From positions 62,001 to 126,000 of the forward strand of contig CAJUCA010000002.1 in NCBI GenBank assembly GCA_910585265.1: DNA of 64,000 bases, read 5' to 3'. The notes under the pieces are model-generated. The model saw nothing but the letters and a program-made list of their open reading frames with translations. It was not told the DNA's origin and searched no databases. Position numbers and translations under genes: made by a program. Of the stretch, positions 24,882 to 32,889 are shown in pieces; positions within the stretch are counted from its first letter, which is position 1, and each line of letters opens with the position of its first letter. The DNA is from an uncultured Oscillospiraceae bacterium (GTDB lineage: Bacteria > Bacillota > Clostridia > Oscillospirales > Oscillospiraceae).

Positions 24882-25648
24882 ACCCCATGGTTATTGACCC
24901 GATGAACCCCGTTGAGAACGAGAACTACGGCTGCACCACCACCAAGCGGGGGCGGGCCCTGATTGCCAAAATCCTGGCCGAGAAGATGCCCCTCACCCTC
25001 ACCCGGACCATGGTAGGGTCCGGTATCTGCCCGGATGGGCTGTTTCCCGGCGAGCTCCAGGACCTTGTTGAGCCGGTGGCCGCCGCCACCTCCAACGAGC
25101 CCATGTACGACGGCGATACCGTCCACATGACGGTGGAGTACCGGTCCGACCTGAACGGCGGCCTGGACCACGGTTTCTGGATCAGGGAGTTCGGTGTGTT
25201 TGCCCGTGACCTGGAGGGGGAAGAGGTGCTGCTGTACTACGGCACCCTGGGGGATTACCCTCAGTGGGTCAGCGCCTACTCCAAGAACGGCATCGACACC
25301 CGCCGGTTCCCCATCAGCATCACCGTCGGCGAGGGGGCCACGGTCATCATCGACTACTCCCCGGAGGCGTTCATGACGGCGGAGGACGTGAAGGAATACT
25401 GCGTCGTGGTCATGCTGCCCCAGTTCCTCGTGGAGGCCCAGAAGCTCATCGACCTCCACAACGGGGACATGGAGGCCCACCCGTTCCTCCAGAACCTCAA
25501 TGCTGCCATGGACTCCCGGCTGTCCCTGCTGGAGCTGATGTATAACACCGATGTGTCCGGCAACCCGTTCACCGTCACCTTCGACAGCCTGACCGGGCTG
25601 GTGGTTACTGGTGTCTGGAACACCAACCAGAAAAGGCTTGAGTTCTGA
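24878..25648 (+). CDS. Tail fibre protein, tail-collar N-terminal domain
   Basis: 256 aa. Residues 20-170 match the phage tail-collar fibre N-terminal domain (TKRGRALIAKILAEKMPLTLTRTMVGSG, then GFWIREFGVFARD). The C-terminal third is helical. It probably attaches the receptor-binding module, which here is the DGR target at 28,131. AAGGAGGAATTTGC precedes the start. Confidence 0.82.
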   Translation: MNPMVIDPMNPVENENYGCTTTKRGRALIAKILAEKMPLTLTRTMVGSGICPDGLFPGELQDLVEPVAAATSNEPMYDGDTVHMTVEYRSDLNGGLDHGFWIREFGVFARDLEGEEVLLYYGTLGDYPQWVSAYSKNGIDTRRFPISITVGEGATVIIDYSPEAFMTAEDVKEYCVVVMLPQFLVEAQKLIDLHNGDMEAHPFLQNLNAAMDSRLSLLELMYNTDVSGNPFTVTFDSLTGLVVTGVWNTNQKRLEF

Positions 25649-25905
25649 TGGAGGAAGTAACATTTTCCCGGCCACCGAATGAGCTGTCCTGCATCATCGG
25701 GAACCTGTTCACATCGGTGGAGCCACCCTGCGATTTGTGTGACCATGGACGCACGACCGATCTTGTCATTACCGGCATCACCCACAGTCAAAATTATGGG
25801 AGGCTGACCATCAAGACCGATTGCTGCATCTTTTACGGCAGGCCCGAAGATTTGGCCGCCGTCATGACCGGGCGCTGCCCGAAAGGAGGATGCGGAAATG
25901 GCTGA
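25648..25905 (+). CDS. Small Cys-rich hypothetical protein, 85 aa
   Basis: Start ATG overlaps the fibre stop and the end overlaps the Avd-like gene. It has seven Cys including CDLCDH and a final CPKGGC, suggesting metal binding. No family recognised. Its place between fibre and DGR genes suggests a chaperone or tail role, but nothing proves it. Confidence 0.6.
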   Translation: MEEVTFSRPPNELSCIIGNLFTSVEPPCDLCDHGRTTDLVITGITHSQNYGRLTIKTDCCIFYGRPEDLAAVMTGRCPKGGCGNG

Positions 25906-26503
25906 AAAGGAATACCTGCTTGGCAACAGGGCGAGGGAGCTCCTGCGATACACCAATCAGGCGACAAGGATCGTGTCCGATGATGTCAGCCAGCGTGACG
26001 TTCGGGCGATTATCAAGCGTATCGCCGAGCTCGATGACATCCGGGAGGTCAGGTCGGTGTGCTCCGTGGTCACACACCAATTAGACGAAAAGAGCAACGA
26101 GGGCTTCACCAAGAGCAAGTTCCGGCTCTACGGCGAGGATATGCGGCAGATTGCCAAGAACATCGTTCGGGATGTCCATTCTGCGAACAATAAGCATTTC
26201 CAGACCGAGTATGACGCACGGCTCAAGAAGATAGACGACGTTCTGGACGGCTGCACCCTGCTCCTGGAGTACATCCAGATTTGCGTCGAGGAGCACATCA
26301 TCAGCGTGAAGAAGTCCGGCGTCTGGACGAAGAAGGTCACGGACGTGAAGTATATGGCCGCCTCCTGGAGAAAGAACGACGGAGGAAGGGCCCGGAAGCT
26401 GAGGGAGGAGGCTCAGGCCCAGGCAGACAAGCGGCAGGTCGAGGTCGTGAAGGCTGCGATCCGCCAGTACAACGCCGAGAGGCAGACCCGCCCCACACAG
26501 TAG
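25898..26503 (+). CDS. Putative accessory variability determinant (Avd-like)
   Basis: 201 aa, all-helical by composition, with basic patches and a long charged C-terminal helix (RARKLREEAQAQADKR). It lies directly upstream of the DGR template repeat on the same strand, where avd genes usually sit. Avd proteins are four-helix bundles of about 120 aa that bind the reverse transcriptase and template RNA. This one is longer and I could not match specific residues, so the call rests mainly on position and helical character. GAAAGGAGG ribosome site. Confidence 0.5.
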   Translation: MAEKEYLLGNRARELLRYTNQATRIVSDDVSQRDVRAIIKRIAELDDIREVRSVCSVVTHQLDEKSNEGFTKSKFRLYGEDMRQIAKNIVRDVHSANNKHFQTEYDARLKKIDDVLDGCTLLLEYIQICVEEHIISVKKSGVWTKKVTDVKYMAASWRKNDGGRARKLREEAQAQADKRQVEVVKAAIRQYNAERQTRPTQ

Positions 26504-26551
26504 GGATACCCGGCGGTGGCGCCCGCCTTGTATCAAGGGTATGACTCGTTT

Positions 26552-26682
26552 TCGGCCGCCAACTGGTGGCTCCGCTCCCCGAACACCAACAACTCCAACA
26601 ACGCTTGGAACGTGAACTCCAATGGCAACTCCAACAACACGAACAACTGCTCGAACTCCTATGGCATCCGCCCCGCTCTGAT
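26552..26682 (+). repeat. DGR template repeat (TR)
   Basis: 131 bp, aligned without gaps to the variable repeat at 28,623-28,753 (offset 2,071). There are 17 differences; 16 are at adenines of this copy, and one is C/T near the 3' end (26,678). The TR carries 15 AAC/AAT codons in frame, the design used by DGRs because adenine mutagenesis of AAY never gives a stop. The + strand RNA of this region would be the template. Confidence 0.96.
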
Positions 26683-26919
26683 GGAATGTGAGACGTGTAA
26701 CCCCCGCAAGGGGGCGAAAGCAGTACGCCATCATCAAAGGGAGTCATATCCTGTCGCCGCTCTGCGCCACGGGGCGACGACGAACACATCACGCCGAGGC
26801 CAGCCACCCCCGCCGGGGGTGCCGTTGGCTGCCTGGGGGAAGGAGGGCCGGCGTTAGGCATGAGGGCCGGTCGGGAGCTTCCCCTACACCCCGGCCGGCG
26901 GAAGCAAAGGAATGGTTGA
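26683..26919 (+). ncRNA. DGR template RNA spacer between TR and reverse transcriptase
   Basis: 237 bases without a credible gene, rich in stable hairpins: CCCCCGCAAGGGGG at 26,700-26,713, and an AGCCA/TGGCT stem enclosing CCCCC/GGGGG near 26,802-26,831. In known DGRs the region 3' of the TR folds into an RNA that primes and guides reverse transcription. Function here is inferred from position. Confidence 0.55.
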
Positions 26920-28110
26920 ATGACCTATCAGGAAATGTGCGCTTTTGACGTGTTGTATGCCGCCTACCTGGAGGCCAGAAGCGGGAAGCGCAAAAAGGTC
27001 AGCACCGCCCAGTATGAGGCGAACGCCCTGGCCTGTACCGAGAAGCTGTCCCGTATACTTGCGTCGAAGACCTATATCCCAGGAAAATTCGAGACTTTCT
27101 ACGTCTACGAGCCGAAGAAGCGGCTCGTCCAGGCCCCGGCGTTCGTGGACAAGGTTGTGCTCCATGCCGTGACCGATAACATCCTGTACGAAGCCGTGAC
27201 GAAGAGCTTTATCCGTGACAACTACGCCAGCCAGAAGGGAAAAGGAACCCATGACGGTCTGATGCGGCTGAAGCAGTTCATGGTGGACTACTACCGGCAG
27301 TACGGCACAGCCGAAGGCTGGGTGCTGAAATGCGATGTCCACCACTTCTTCGCCTCCATCGACCATGACAAGCTGAAGGTGAAGCTGAAGGTCCTGCTTG
27401 ACCGCCGGGGAGTAGACCCGCAGATTTATGAGCTGCTGTGCATCTACATCGACACCACGGCGGGACTGCCCCTGGGCTACCAGACCAGCCAGCTCCTCGC
27501 CCTGCTGTTCCTGGATGAGTTTGACCACATCGTCAAGGAGAAGTACGGCGTCAAGAAGTATGGCCGGTACATGGATGACTTCCTCGCCATCCACCCGTCG
27601 AAAGAGTTCCTGAAGAACCTGTTGGCAGACTTCCGGGTGTTTATGGGCAGCTACGGTCTGGAGCTGAACGAGAAGACCGGCATCTTCCCTCTGAGGAACG
27701 GCATCGACTTCCTGGGATTCCATAGCTACCTGACCGAGACCGGCGGTGTTGTCCAGAAGCTCCGCAAGGACGGTATCGACAGGATCAAGAAGAACATCAA
27801 GATATGGCGGGTCGAGTATCCCGCCGGGAACATCACCAAAGAGAAGATACTCGAAAAGTTCGGTTCATGGGACGCTCATGCGGCCCACGGTGACACTCAC
27901 GCCTTACGGACGAAGTATGCCAAGCAGGTCGAGGAAATCATCGGCGAGAAGGTTCCCGTCCACCGGAAAATCAACTCGACGAGGGAAGTCAGAGCGAAGC
28001 GGCGAGTAAAACAGATGCAGAACATCTACAAGAAGCAGCACAGGGCGCAGGAGCAATCCGGCGCCTTTTCGCCTGTCCCGAGGCCGGCCGACATACCGCC
28101 GTGGCAATAA
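26920..28110 (+). CDS. DGR reverse transcriptase
   Basis: 396 aa. Retroviral-type polymerase core with a motif A-like KCDVHHFFASI (137-147, Asp139), the DGR-diagnostic LPLGYQTSQ (183-191; GxxxSQ instead of the group II intron QGxxxSP) and catalytic YMDD (217-220). There is no maturase or endonuclease domain; the tail is basic. It should copy the TR RNA with adenine-specific errors into cDNA that replaces the VR. Start ATG has AAAGGAATGG upstream. It ends 20 bases before the target gene. Confidence 0.95.
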   Translation: MTYQEMCAFDVLYAAYLEARSGKRKKVSTAQYEANALACTEKLSRILASKTYIPGKFETFYVYEPKKRLVQAPAFVDKVVLHAVTDNILYEAVTKSFIRDNYASQKGKGTHDGLMRLKQFMVDYYRQYGTAEGWVLKCDVHHFFASIDHDKLKVKLKVLLDRRGVDPQIYELLCIYIDTTAGLPLGYQTSQLLALLFLDEFDHIVKEKYGVKKYGRYMDDFLAIHPSKEFLKNLLADFRVFMGSYGLELNEKTGIFPLRNGIDFLGFHSYLTETGGVVQKLRKDGIDRIKKNIKIWRVEYPAGNITKEKILEKFGSWDAHAAHGDTHALRTKYAKQVEEIIGEKVPVHRKINSTREVRAKRRVKQMQNIYKKQHRAQEQSGAFSPVPRPADIPPWQ

Positions 28111-28130
28111 ATTTTGAAGGAGGAAAAGAC

Positions 28131-29990
28131 ATGGCATCAGTTGCCCTCAGCAGCAAAGCCGTTGGCAGTATCGTCAAGATTAAAGTCAATGGCACCCTGC
28201 GGGACTTCATCGTTGTCCAGCAGGGGAAGCCATCGTCCATCTACGACGAGTCCTGCAACGGCACATGGTTGTTGATGAAAGACCTGTACGAGAGCCGCCA
28301 GTGGCACAGTTCCAACGTCAACGACTACGCCAACAGTACCATCCGTAGCTATCTGAACAGCACATTTCTGAATCTGATTGACGAGCAAATCCGCAATCAG
28401 ATTAAGCAGGTGAAAATCCCCTATCGCCCCGGTTCCGGCACCAGTATGACCGTCAACAGCGGGGCGAACGGCCTGAGTGCGAAGATTTTCCTGTTGTCCA
28501 ACATCGAGGTCGGCGGCCAGACCGATTGGAGCTATATGCCCCATGACGGCGCAAGGCTGGCCTACTTCGAGTACGGCACCGGCACCTCGGCCAACAACAA
28601 GCGCCTCGCCTATCTCAACGGCTCGGCCGCCTACTGGTGGCTCCGCTCCCCGTTCACCAGCAACTCCAGCAGCGCTTGGCTCGTGTACTCCAGTGGCAGC
28701 TCCAGCAACACGAGCGGCTGCTCGTACTCCTATGGCATCCGCCCCGCTTTGATACTTCCCTCTACACTCTTGGTCTCTGATGACGGCTCCGTGAATACGA
28801 ACACGGCCCCGACTACGCCCGCCAGCATCGACGTACCCAGCACTATCCAGGGCGGCAGCACGATCACGATTTCCTGGGGGGCCAGCACCGACAAGGAGAG
28901 CAACCTGGAGGGGTATATCCTGGAGCGCAGCACCGACGGCGGAAAGTCGTGGTCGCAGATTTACCAGGGCAACAGCCGGAGCACGACCAACACCGTGCCG
29001 TTTGGCACGGGGAGCGTGACGTACCGGGTGAAAGCTTATGACAGCGATGGGCTGTCGTCTGGGTACAAGACCAGCGCCCAAGTGACGGTGAAGAACAACA
29101 CCGCCCCGACCGCCCCGAACGGCATCACGGTCCCGAATACCGTCCTGGGAGGCTCGCCGCTCACCATCACATGGGGAGCGGCGACCGACCAGGACGGTAA
29201 TTTGTCTGGGTACAGCCTGGAGCGGCAGGTGGACGGCGGAGACTGGGCGCAGGTCTACTCCGGCAACACCCTGAGCTACACCGACACCATCACGAAGGGC
29301 TGGGCGAGGGTATCCTACCGGGTCCGGGCCTATGACAGTGACAACGCATACAGCGGCTACGTCACGTCGCAGGAGCGGACGGTGAACAACAACACCGCCC
29401 CGGTCATCGTCTGCGCCTCCCCCAGTGGGAGCGACCTGGGGGAGAAGGATGCCGGGTTCATGGTGTCCTACTCCGTCTCCGATGTGGACAGCGATGAGGT
29501 CGCTGTGACCGAGGCCATCGACGGCGTGACCAAGCGGACCTACACGGCCACGCTGGACGGTAACAACAGCTTCAACGTCACCGGCGAGTATTTCATGAAG
29601 CTGCTGAACGGCAATCACACCCTGACCATCACGGCCAGCGACGGTAAGGCCAGCACCGTCCACACCTTGGTCTTCGCCAAGAAAGTCACCGGGGCCTCCA
29701 TCACCTTGGAGACGCCCATGTCGGCCGACGACCAGATCAGCATTTGCGTTCTGTCCGTCATCGGCCTCATCCCGGCGGACGCCGAGTACAAGGTCGAGGT
29801 CACGAACAACGCCAACGACGAGACCCCGGTGTGGGAGGACTGCACCACCGCCGTGAAGACCGGCGCCAACTACGTCTTTGAGAACAAGACCGCCGCCAAT
29901 GGTTTCGCCTTCAATTTCCGGCTGACCGCCGAGCGTGGGCCCAGCGGGGAGGGCGGCTACATCAATTCTGTGCAAGGGGGTTTCCAGTAA
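28131..29990 (+). CDS. DGR-diversified tail adhesin with Fn3-like domains
   Basis: 619 aa from ATG 28,131 (AAGGAGG at 6-8 bases; the open frame begins farther left but lacks a site). Residues 1-212 form a DUF6273-like domain ending WWLRSP ... YGIRPAL, which contains the variable repeat (165-208). Two fibronectin III-like repeats follow (about 225-330 and 331-430, each with ITISWGA or ITWGAATD and YRVKAYDSD or YRVRAYDSD), then two more beta domains. Thirteen of 15 template Asn codons now encode Tyr, Phe, Ser, Leu or Gly. It is probably the receptor-binding protein of the tail. Confidence 0.88.
   Translation: MASVALSSKAVGSIVKIKVNGTLRDFIVVQQGKPSSIYDESCNGTWLLMKDLYESRQWHSSNVNDYANSTIRSYLNSTFLNLIDEQIRNQIKQVKIPYRPGSGTSMTVNSGANGLSAKIFLLSNIEVGGQTDWSYMPHDGARLAYFEYGTGTSANNKRLAYLNGSAAYWWLRSPFTSNSSSAWLVYSSGSSSNTSGCSYSYGIRPALILPSTLLVSDDGSVNTNTAPTTPASIDVPSTIQGGSTITISWGASTDKESNLEGYILERSTDGGKSWSQIYQGNSRSTTNTVPFGTGSVTYRVKAYDSDGLSSGYKTSAQVTVKNNTAPTAPNGITVPNTVLGGSPLTITWGAATDQDGNLSGYSLERQVDGGDWAQVYSGNTLSYTDTITKGWARVSYRVRAYDSDNAYSGYVTSQERTVNNNTAPVIVCASPSGSDLGEKDAGFMVSYSVSDVDSDEVAVTEAIDGVTKRTYTATLDGNNSFNVTGEYFMKLLNGNHTLTITASDGKASTVHTLVFAKKVTGASITLETPMSADDQISICVLSVIGLIPADAEYKVEVTNNANDETPVWEDCTTAVKTGANYVFENKTAANGFAFNFRLTAERGPSGEGGYINSVQGGFQ
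28623..28753 (+). repeat. DGR variable repeat (VR)
   Basis: Matches the TR at 26,552-26,682. Template Asn codons at target residues 168, 175, 177, 180, 181, 184, 186, 188, 190, 192, 195, 196 and 199 have changed; 178 and 193 have not. Framework codons (Trp, Leu, Arg, Ser, Pro, Gly, Cys) are unchanged. Confidence 0.96.
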
Positions 29991-30172
29991 TGGGACTGAA
30001 GGTACTGCGCCAGGACTCCGTGAAGGAGAAGCAGAAGGAGAAGACCCGGAAGCAGCTCCAGGAGGAGAACGAGCAGCTCCGGGCCAAGGTCGAAAGCCTG
30101 GAGGGTCAGCTCACCGACACGCAGATGGCCCTCTGCGATGTGTACGAGCTGCTGGAAGGTGGTGAGGCGTAA
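29990..30172 (+). CDS. Small coiled-coil hypothetical protein, 60 aa
   Basis: Heptad-rich helix (QLQEENEQLRAKVESLEGQL) with a basic N-terminus. It overlaps the stop of the target gene by one base. Proteins like this often sit between fibre and lysis genes; role unknown. Confidence 0.6.
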   Translation: MGLKVLRQDSVKEKQKEKTRKQLQEENEQLRAKVESLEGQLTDTQMALCDVYELLEGGEA

Positions 30173-30285
30173 TGGCAAAGGTGTACGCTGACCTGATCCG
30201 CAAGGGCATGAAGACCATCGAAGACGTTCCGGCCCGGCTCCGGGCCGCTGTCGAGGCGCTGCTGAAGGAGTCCGCCAATGAGTAG
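30172..30285 (+). CDS. CD1375-like small phage protein, copy 1
   Basis: 37 aa, too short for most gene callers. The pattern KVYADLIRKGMKTIEDVPARLR matches small CD1375-type proteins found before phage lysis genes. GGTGAGG upstream; it overlaps the previous stop. A paralogue follows. Confidence 0.7.
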   Translation: MAKVYADLIRKGMKTIEDVPARLRAAVEALLKESANE

Positions 30286-30334
30286 GCTCCGGGAGTGGCT
30301 GCTGAAAATCTTGCTCAGAAAGGAGGTGCAGACC

Positions 30335-30451
30335 ATGGCCGTTGTGTACGCTACCCTGATTGTCAAGGGCAAGAAGACCCTTGAGCAGGTGCCCGCCAAG
30401 CTCCGTGAGGAGGTGGAGGGCATCCTGGAGGCCCTGGAGGTCAAGGTCTAA
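30335..30451 (+). CDS. CD1375-like small phage protein, copy 2
   Basis: 38 aa (VVYATLIVKGKKTLEQVPAKLREEVEGI), paralogous to the gene just upstream. ATG 30,335 has AAAGGAGGTG. An in-frame ATG at 30,278 would add 19 residues and overlap copy 1, but lacks as good a site. Function unknown. Confidence 0.7.
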   Translation: MAVVYATLIVKGKKTLEQVPAKLREEVEGILEALEVKV

Positions 30452-30465
30452 GGACCGGCGCAAAG

Positions 30466-30497
30466 AGGCCGCTCCCGTTATCGGGGGCGGCCTTCTG
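30466..30497 (+). terminator. Probable terminator of the tail operon
   Basis: GAGGCCGCTCCCG pairs with CGGGGGCGGCCTTC around TTAT. The T-tract is weak (CTTCTGCGTT), so read-through into lysis genes is likely. Confidence 0.6.
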
Positions 30498-30546
30498 CGT
30501 TACTGAGAAACCCAAAATCGCTATCAAAACAGGAGGAAATGTAGTT

Positions 30547-30984
30547 GTGAACGTCCAAGAGCTTTTGGCTGGCGGGGGCGGTCTGCTTCTGGTCATGATG
30601 ACCCTGGTACAGATCGCCCCCGTCAAAGTGAACCCCTGGTCCTGGATGGCAAGAGCCATCGGCCGGGCCATCAATGCCGAGGTCATCAAGAAACTGGATG
30701 CCCATATCACCATGGATGACCGGCGATGTGCTGATGGGCACCGGGCCCGTATCCTGCACTTCAACAATGAGCTGCTTCGGGACATCGACCACACCAAGGA
30801 GGAGTTCACCGAGGTGTTGGCTGAGATAGATGCCTATGAGCTGTATTGCCGAGAACACCCGGAGTACCCGAACAACCGGGCGGTCCTGGCGATTAAGAAT
30901 ATCCAGGAGGTCTACATGGAGCGGTTGAAGCTGCATGACTTCCTTCAGGAAAGCAGCGCAGCGAGGCAGGAGCAGTCGCCATGA
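30547..30984 (+). CDS. Holin-like phage membrane protein
   Basis: 145 aa, GTG start behind AGGAGGAAA. One transmembrane helix near residues 8-25 (GGGGLLLVMMTLVQIAP), a KVNPWSWMARAIGRAIN amphipathic stretch, then a soluble helical region. Proteins starting this way are common before endolysin genes in Firmicutes phages. It could be a holin partner or antiholin. Confidence 0.6.
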   Translation: MNVQELLAGGGGLLLVMMTLVQIAPVKVNPWSWMARAIGRAINAEVIKKLDAHITMDDRRCADGHRARILHFNNELLRDIDHTKEEFTEVLAEIDAYELYCREHPEYPNNRAVLAIKNIQEVYMERLKLHDFLQESSAARQEQSP

Positions 30985-31397
30985 AGATGATCCTGATTGC
31001 CGCCGGCGCCCTGGTGGTCGGCATCGCCCTGGGCGTCATCTACTGCGAGGCCACCTACCGCCACCTACGGAAGCGTCTGAGGGAGCTGCGGGCGGGCTGC
31101 CAGCGCCCCAGCATCCTCCGCTCAGTGACCAGGATGCTCTTCGTCACCACGCAGGTGTCGGCCCTGGTATGGGTCTTTACCAGCTATGGCATCGCCATCT
31201 ACTCCACCATCCGGCTGGAACAGGTCTACACAATGGCCGAGCTGTCCGAGCCGGCCATCCATACCATCCTGGGCGTCGGCGTCCTGAAGGTGTTGGAGAA
31301 CATCTTCGAGCACAATGAAGGGCCGGTGTTCGGCACAAATGCGGCAGGAGGGATCCCACCCATCTCCGAAGAGGAAGAAATCGACGAAGGAGGATGA
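30981..31397 (+). CDS. Lysis-cassette membrane protein
   Basis: 138 aa. Transmembrane helix at residues 4-22 (a weak lipoprotein-like Cys at 22) and a second near 52-75, followed by an acidic C-terminus (EEEEIDEGG). Overlaps the holin-like gene by four bases and precedes the endolysin. Possibly a second holin or spanin-like factor; unproven. Confidence 0.55.
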   Translation: MKMILIAAGALVVGIALGVIYCEATYRHLRKRLRELRAGCQRPSILRSVTRMLFVTTQVSALVWVFTSYGIAIYSTIRLEQVYTMAELSEPAIHTILGVGVLKVLENIFEHNEGPVFGTNAAGGIPPISEEEEIDEGG

Positions 31398-31399
31398 CT

Positions 31400-32497
31400 A
31401 TGAACAAGAAACCCGTCTCCTATCTCCAGACAGACGCCCGCTGGAAGAATAAGCCCTACCGGGTCAAGGGCGAGAACGCTACCATCGGCGGCTCCGGCTG
31501 CGGGCCCACCGCCGCCGCCATGCTGATTGAGACCATCACGGGCAAGAAGTTCACCCCGGAGGACGCCTGTAACTGGTCCATGGCCCACGGCTACAAGGCT
31601 CTGGGCAACGGAACCTACTACGGCTACTTCAAGCCCCAGTTCGCCGAGTTCGGCATCGACTGCGATATGCTTAACTGGACGAAGACCTACGGCAAGCCGG
31701 ACCACGCCAACCACAAGAAGGTCGAGGAGATGCTGAAGCAGGGATACTACTTCATCGCTCTGATGCTGAAGGGGCTCTGGACCACCGGCGGCCACTTTGT
31801 CGTCCTGTGGTGGCAGGACGGAAAGGTCCGCATCAACGACCCGGCCAGCACCAAGGATGCCCGCCTGAACGGGGACATCCAGACCTTCCGCAGCCAGTGT
31901 GCCTACTACTGGTGGGTGGACGCCCGGAAGTTCAACGGGTACGGCACCGCCGTAAAGCCCCCGGTCGCCTCCAGCGGCACCCCGGCTACTGGTTCCGCCC
32001 CGTCTCTCGGCCTGAAGGTCGGCGACATCGTTGAGTTCACCGGGACCACGCATTATTACAGCGCCAACGCCAGCAAGCCCGCCACCTGCAAGCCCGGACA
32101 GGCCAAGGTCACGCAGCTCTACAACGGCAAGCACCCGTACCAGCTCATCGCCGTCAAGGGCGGCGGCTCTACGGTCTACGGCTGGGTGGATGAGAAGGAC
32201 ATCCAGCACCCGGCCTTGACCGCCATCGACAAGCTGGCGAAGCTGGGCGTCATCAACTCCCCGGACTACTGGAAGCAGACCGTCTCCGGCAACAAGGTCA
32301 AGCACCTGGACATCCTGTTCACGAAGTCGGCGGCGAAGATCAGCAAGACCGGCACCCGCACCGCCACCCCGGAGGACGGTATTGCCTCCCTGGTGTCCGC
32401 CGGCGTCATCGACACGCCGGACTACTGGAAGTCCAACTACAAAGGCTACCCCAGCCTGGGCGAGCTGCTATGCGCTCTGGGCGGGGCAGTCAAATGA
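31400..32497 (+). CDS. Endolysin, C39-like cysteine peptidase
   Basis: 365 aa from ATG 31,400 with GAAGGAGG. Residues 5-180 are a peptidase C39-like_2 domain: catalytic Cys in GSGCGPTAAAM (near 35), His in GGHFVVLWW (near 133) and Asp/Asn in RINDPAS. Residues 205-270 resemble an SH3-type wall-binding domain. The C-terminus has two GVI(N/D)SPDYWK repeats. It should cut peptide cross-links in host peptidoglycan at lysis. No signal peptide, so it depends on a holin. Confidence 0.85.
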   Translation: MNKKPVSYLQTDARWKNKPYRVKGENATIGGSGCGPTAAAMLIETITGKKFTPEDACNWSMAHGYKALGNGTYYGYFKPQFAEFGIDCDMLNWTKTYGKPDHANHKKVEEMLKQGYYFIALMLKGLWTTGGHFVVLWWQDGKVRINDPASTKDARLNGDIQTFRSQCAYYWWVDARKFNGYGTAVKPPVASSGTPATGSAPSLGLKVGDIVEFTGTTHYYSANASKPATCKPGQAKVTQLYNGKHPYQLIAVKGGGSTVYGWVDEKDIQHPALTAIDKLAKLGVINSPDYWKQTVSGNKVKHLDILFTKSAAKISKTGTRTATPEDGIASLVSAGVIDTPDYWKSNYKGYPSLGELLCALGGAVK

Positions 32498-32515
32498 TTT
32501 TAGGAGGTACTCGCA

Positions 32516-32848
32516 ATGGAAAGCATCATCCAGAACATCCCCGTCGTCATCTCCATCATCCTGCCCGTGGTGCTGGCCCTCGTGATCGTCACGAACATCA
32601 TCGTCGATGTTCTGAAGGGCCTGACCTGGAAGAAGCTGCCCACCAACGTCCTGGCGTTCCTCGTCGCCATGGCCGTGACGCTGGTTGCCTTTTTCGCCAT
32701 GTGCCAGATCGTCGGCATCCCGGTCACATGGTACATGGTGGTCGGCGCCATCGTCCTGGGCTTCTTCGTCTGCTTCGCCGCTATGTATGGGTTCGATAAG
32801 CTGAAGCAGACTATGGAGCAGTTCAACACCATCCGGCAGAATAAATGA
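32516..32848 (+). CDS. Phage holin
   Basis: 110 aa with three transmembrane helices (about 10-30, 43-65, 70-92) and a charged C-terminus, directly after the endolysin. It should form the timed membrane lesion that releases the endolysin. TAGGAGGTA ribosome site. Confidence 0.82.
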   Translation: MESIIQNIPVVISIILPVVLALVIVTNIIVDVLKGLTWKKLPTNVLAFLVAMAVTLVAFFAMCQIVGIPVTWYMVVGAIVLGFFVCFAAMYGFDKLKQTMEQFNTIRQNK

Positions 32849-32853
32849 CACCT

Positions 32854-32889
32854 GCGCCCCTTGGCCTTCGGGCTGGGGGGCGCTTTTTT
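32854..32889 (+). terminator. Terminator after the lysis genes
   Basis: GCGCCCC ... GGGGCGC with an inner GGCC/GGGC pairing, followed by six T. It closes the late transcription unit. Confidence 0.9.

Noticed and set aside
26516..26857. 113-codon open frame across the template repeat
   Set aside because: The coding look comes from the TR being an in-frame image of the target; no ribosome site, and it continues into structured non-coding RNA.
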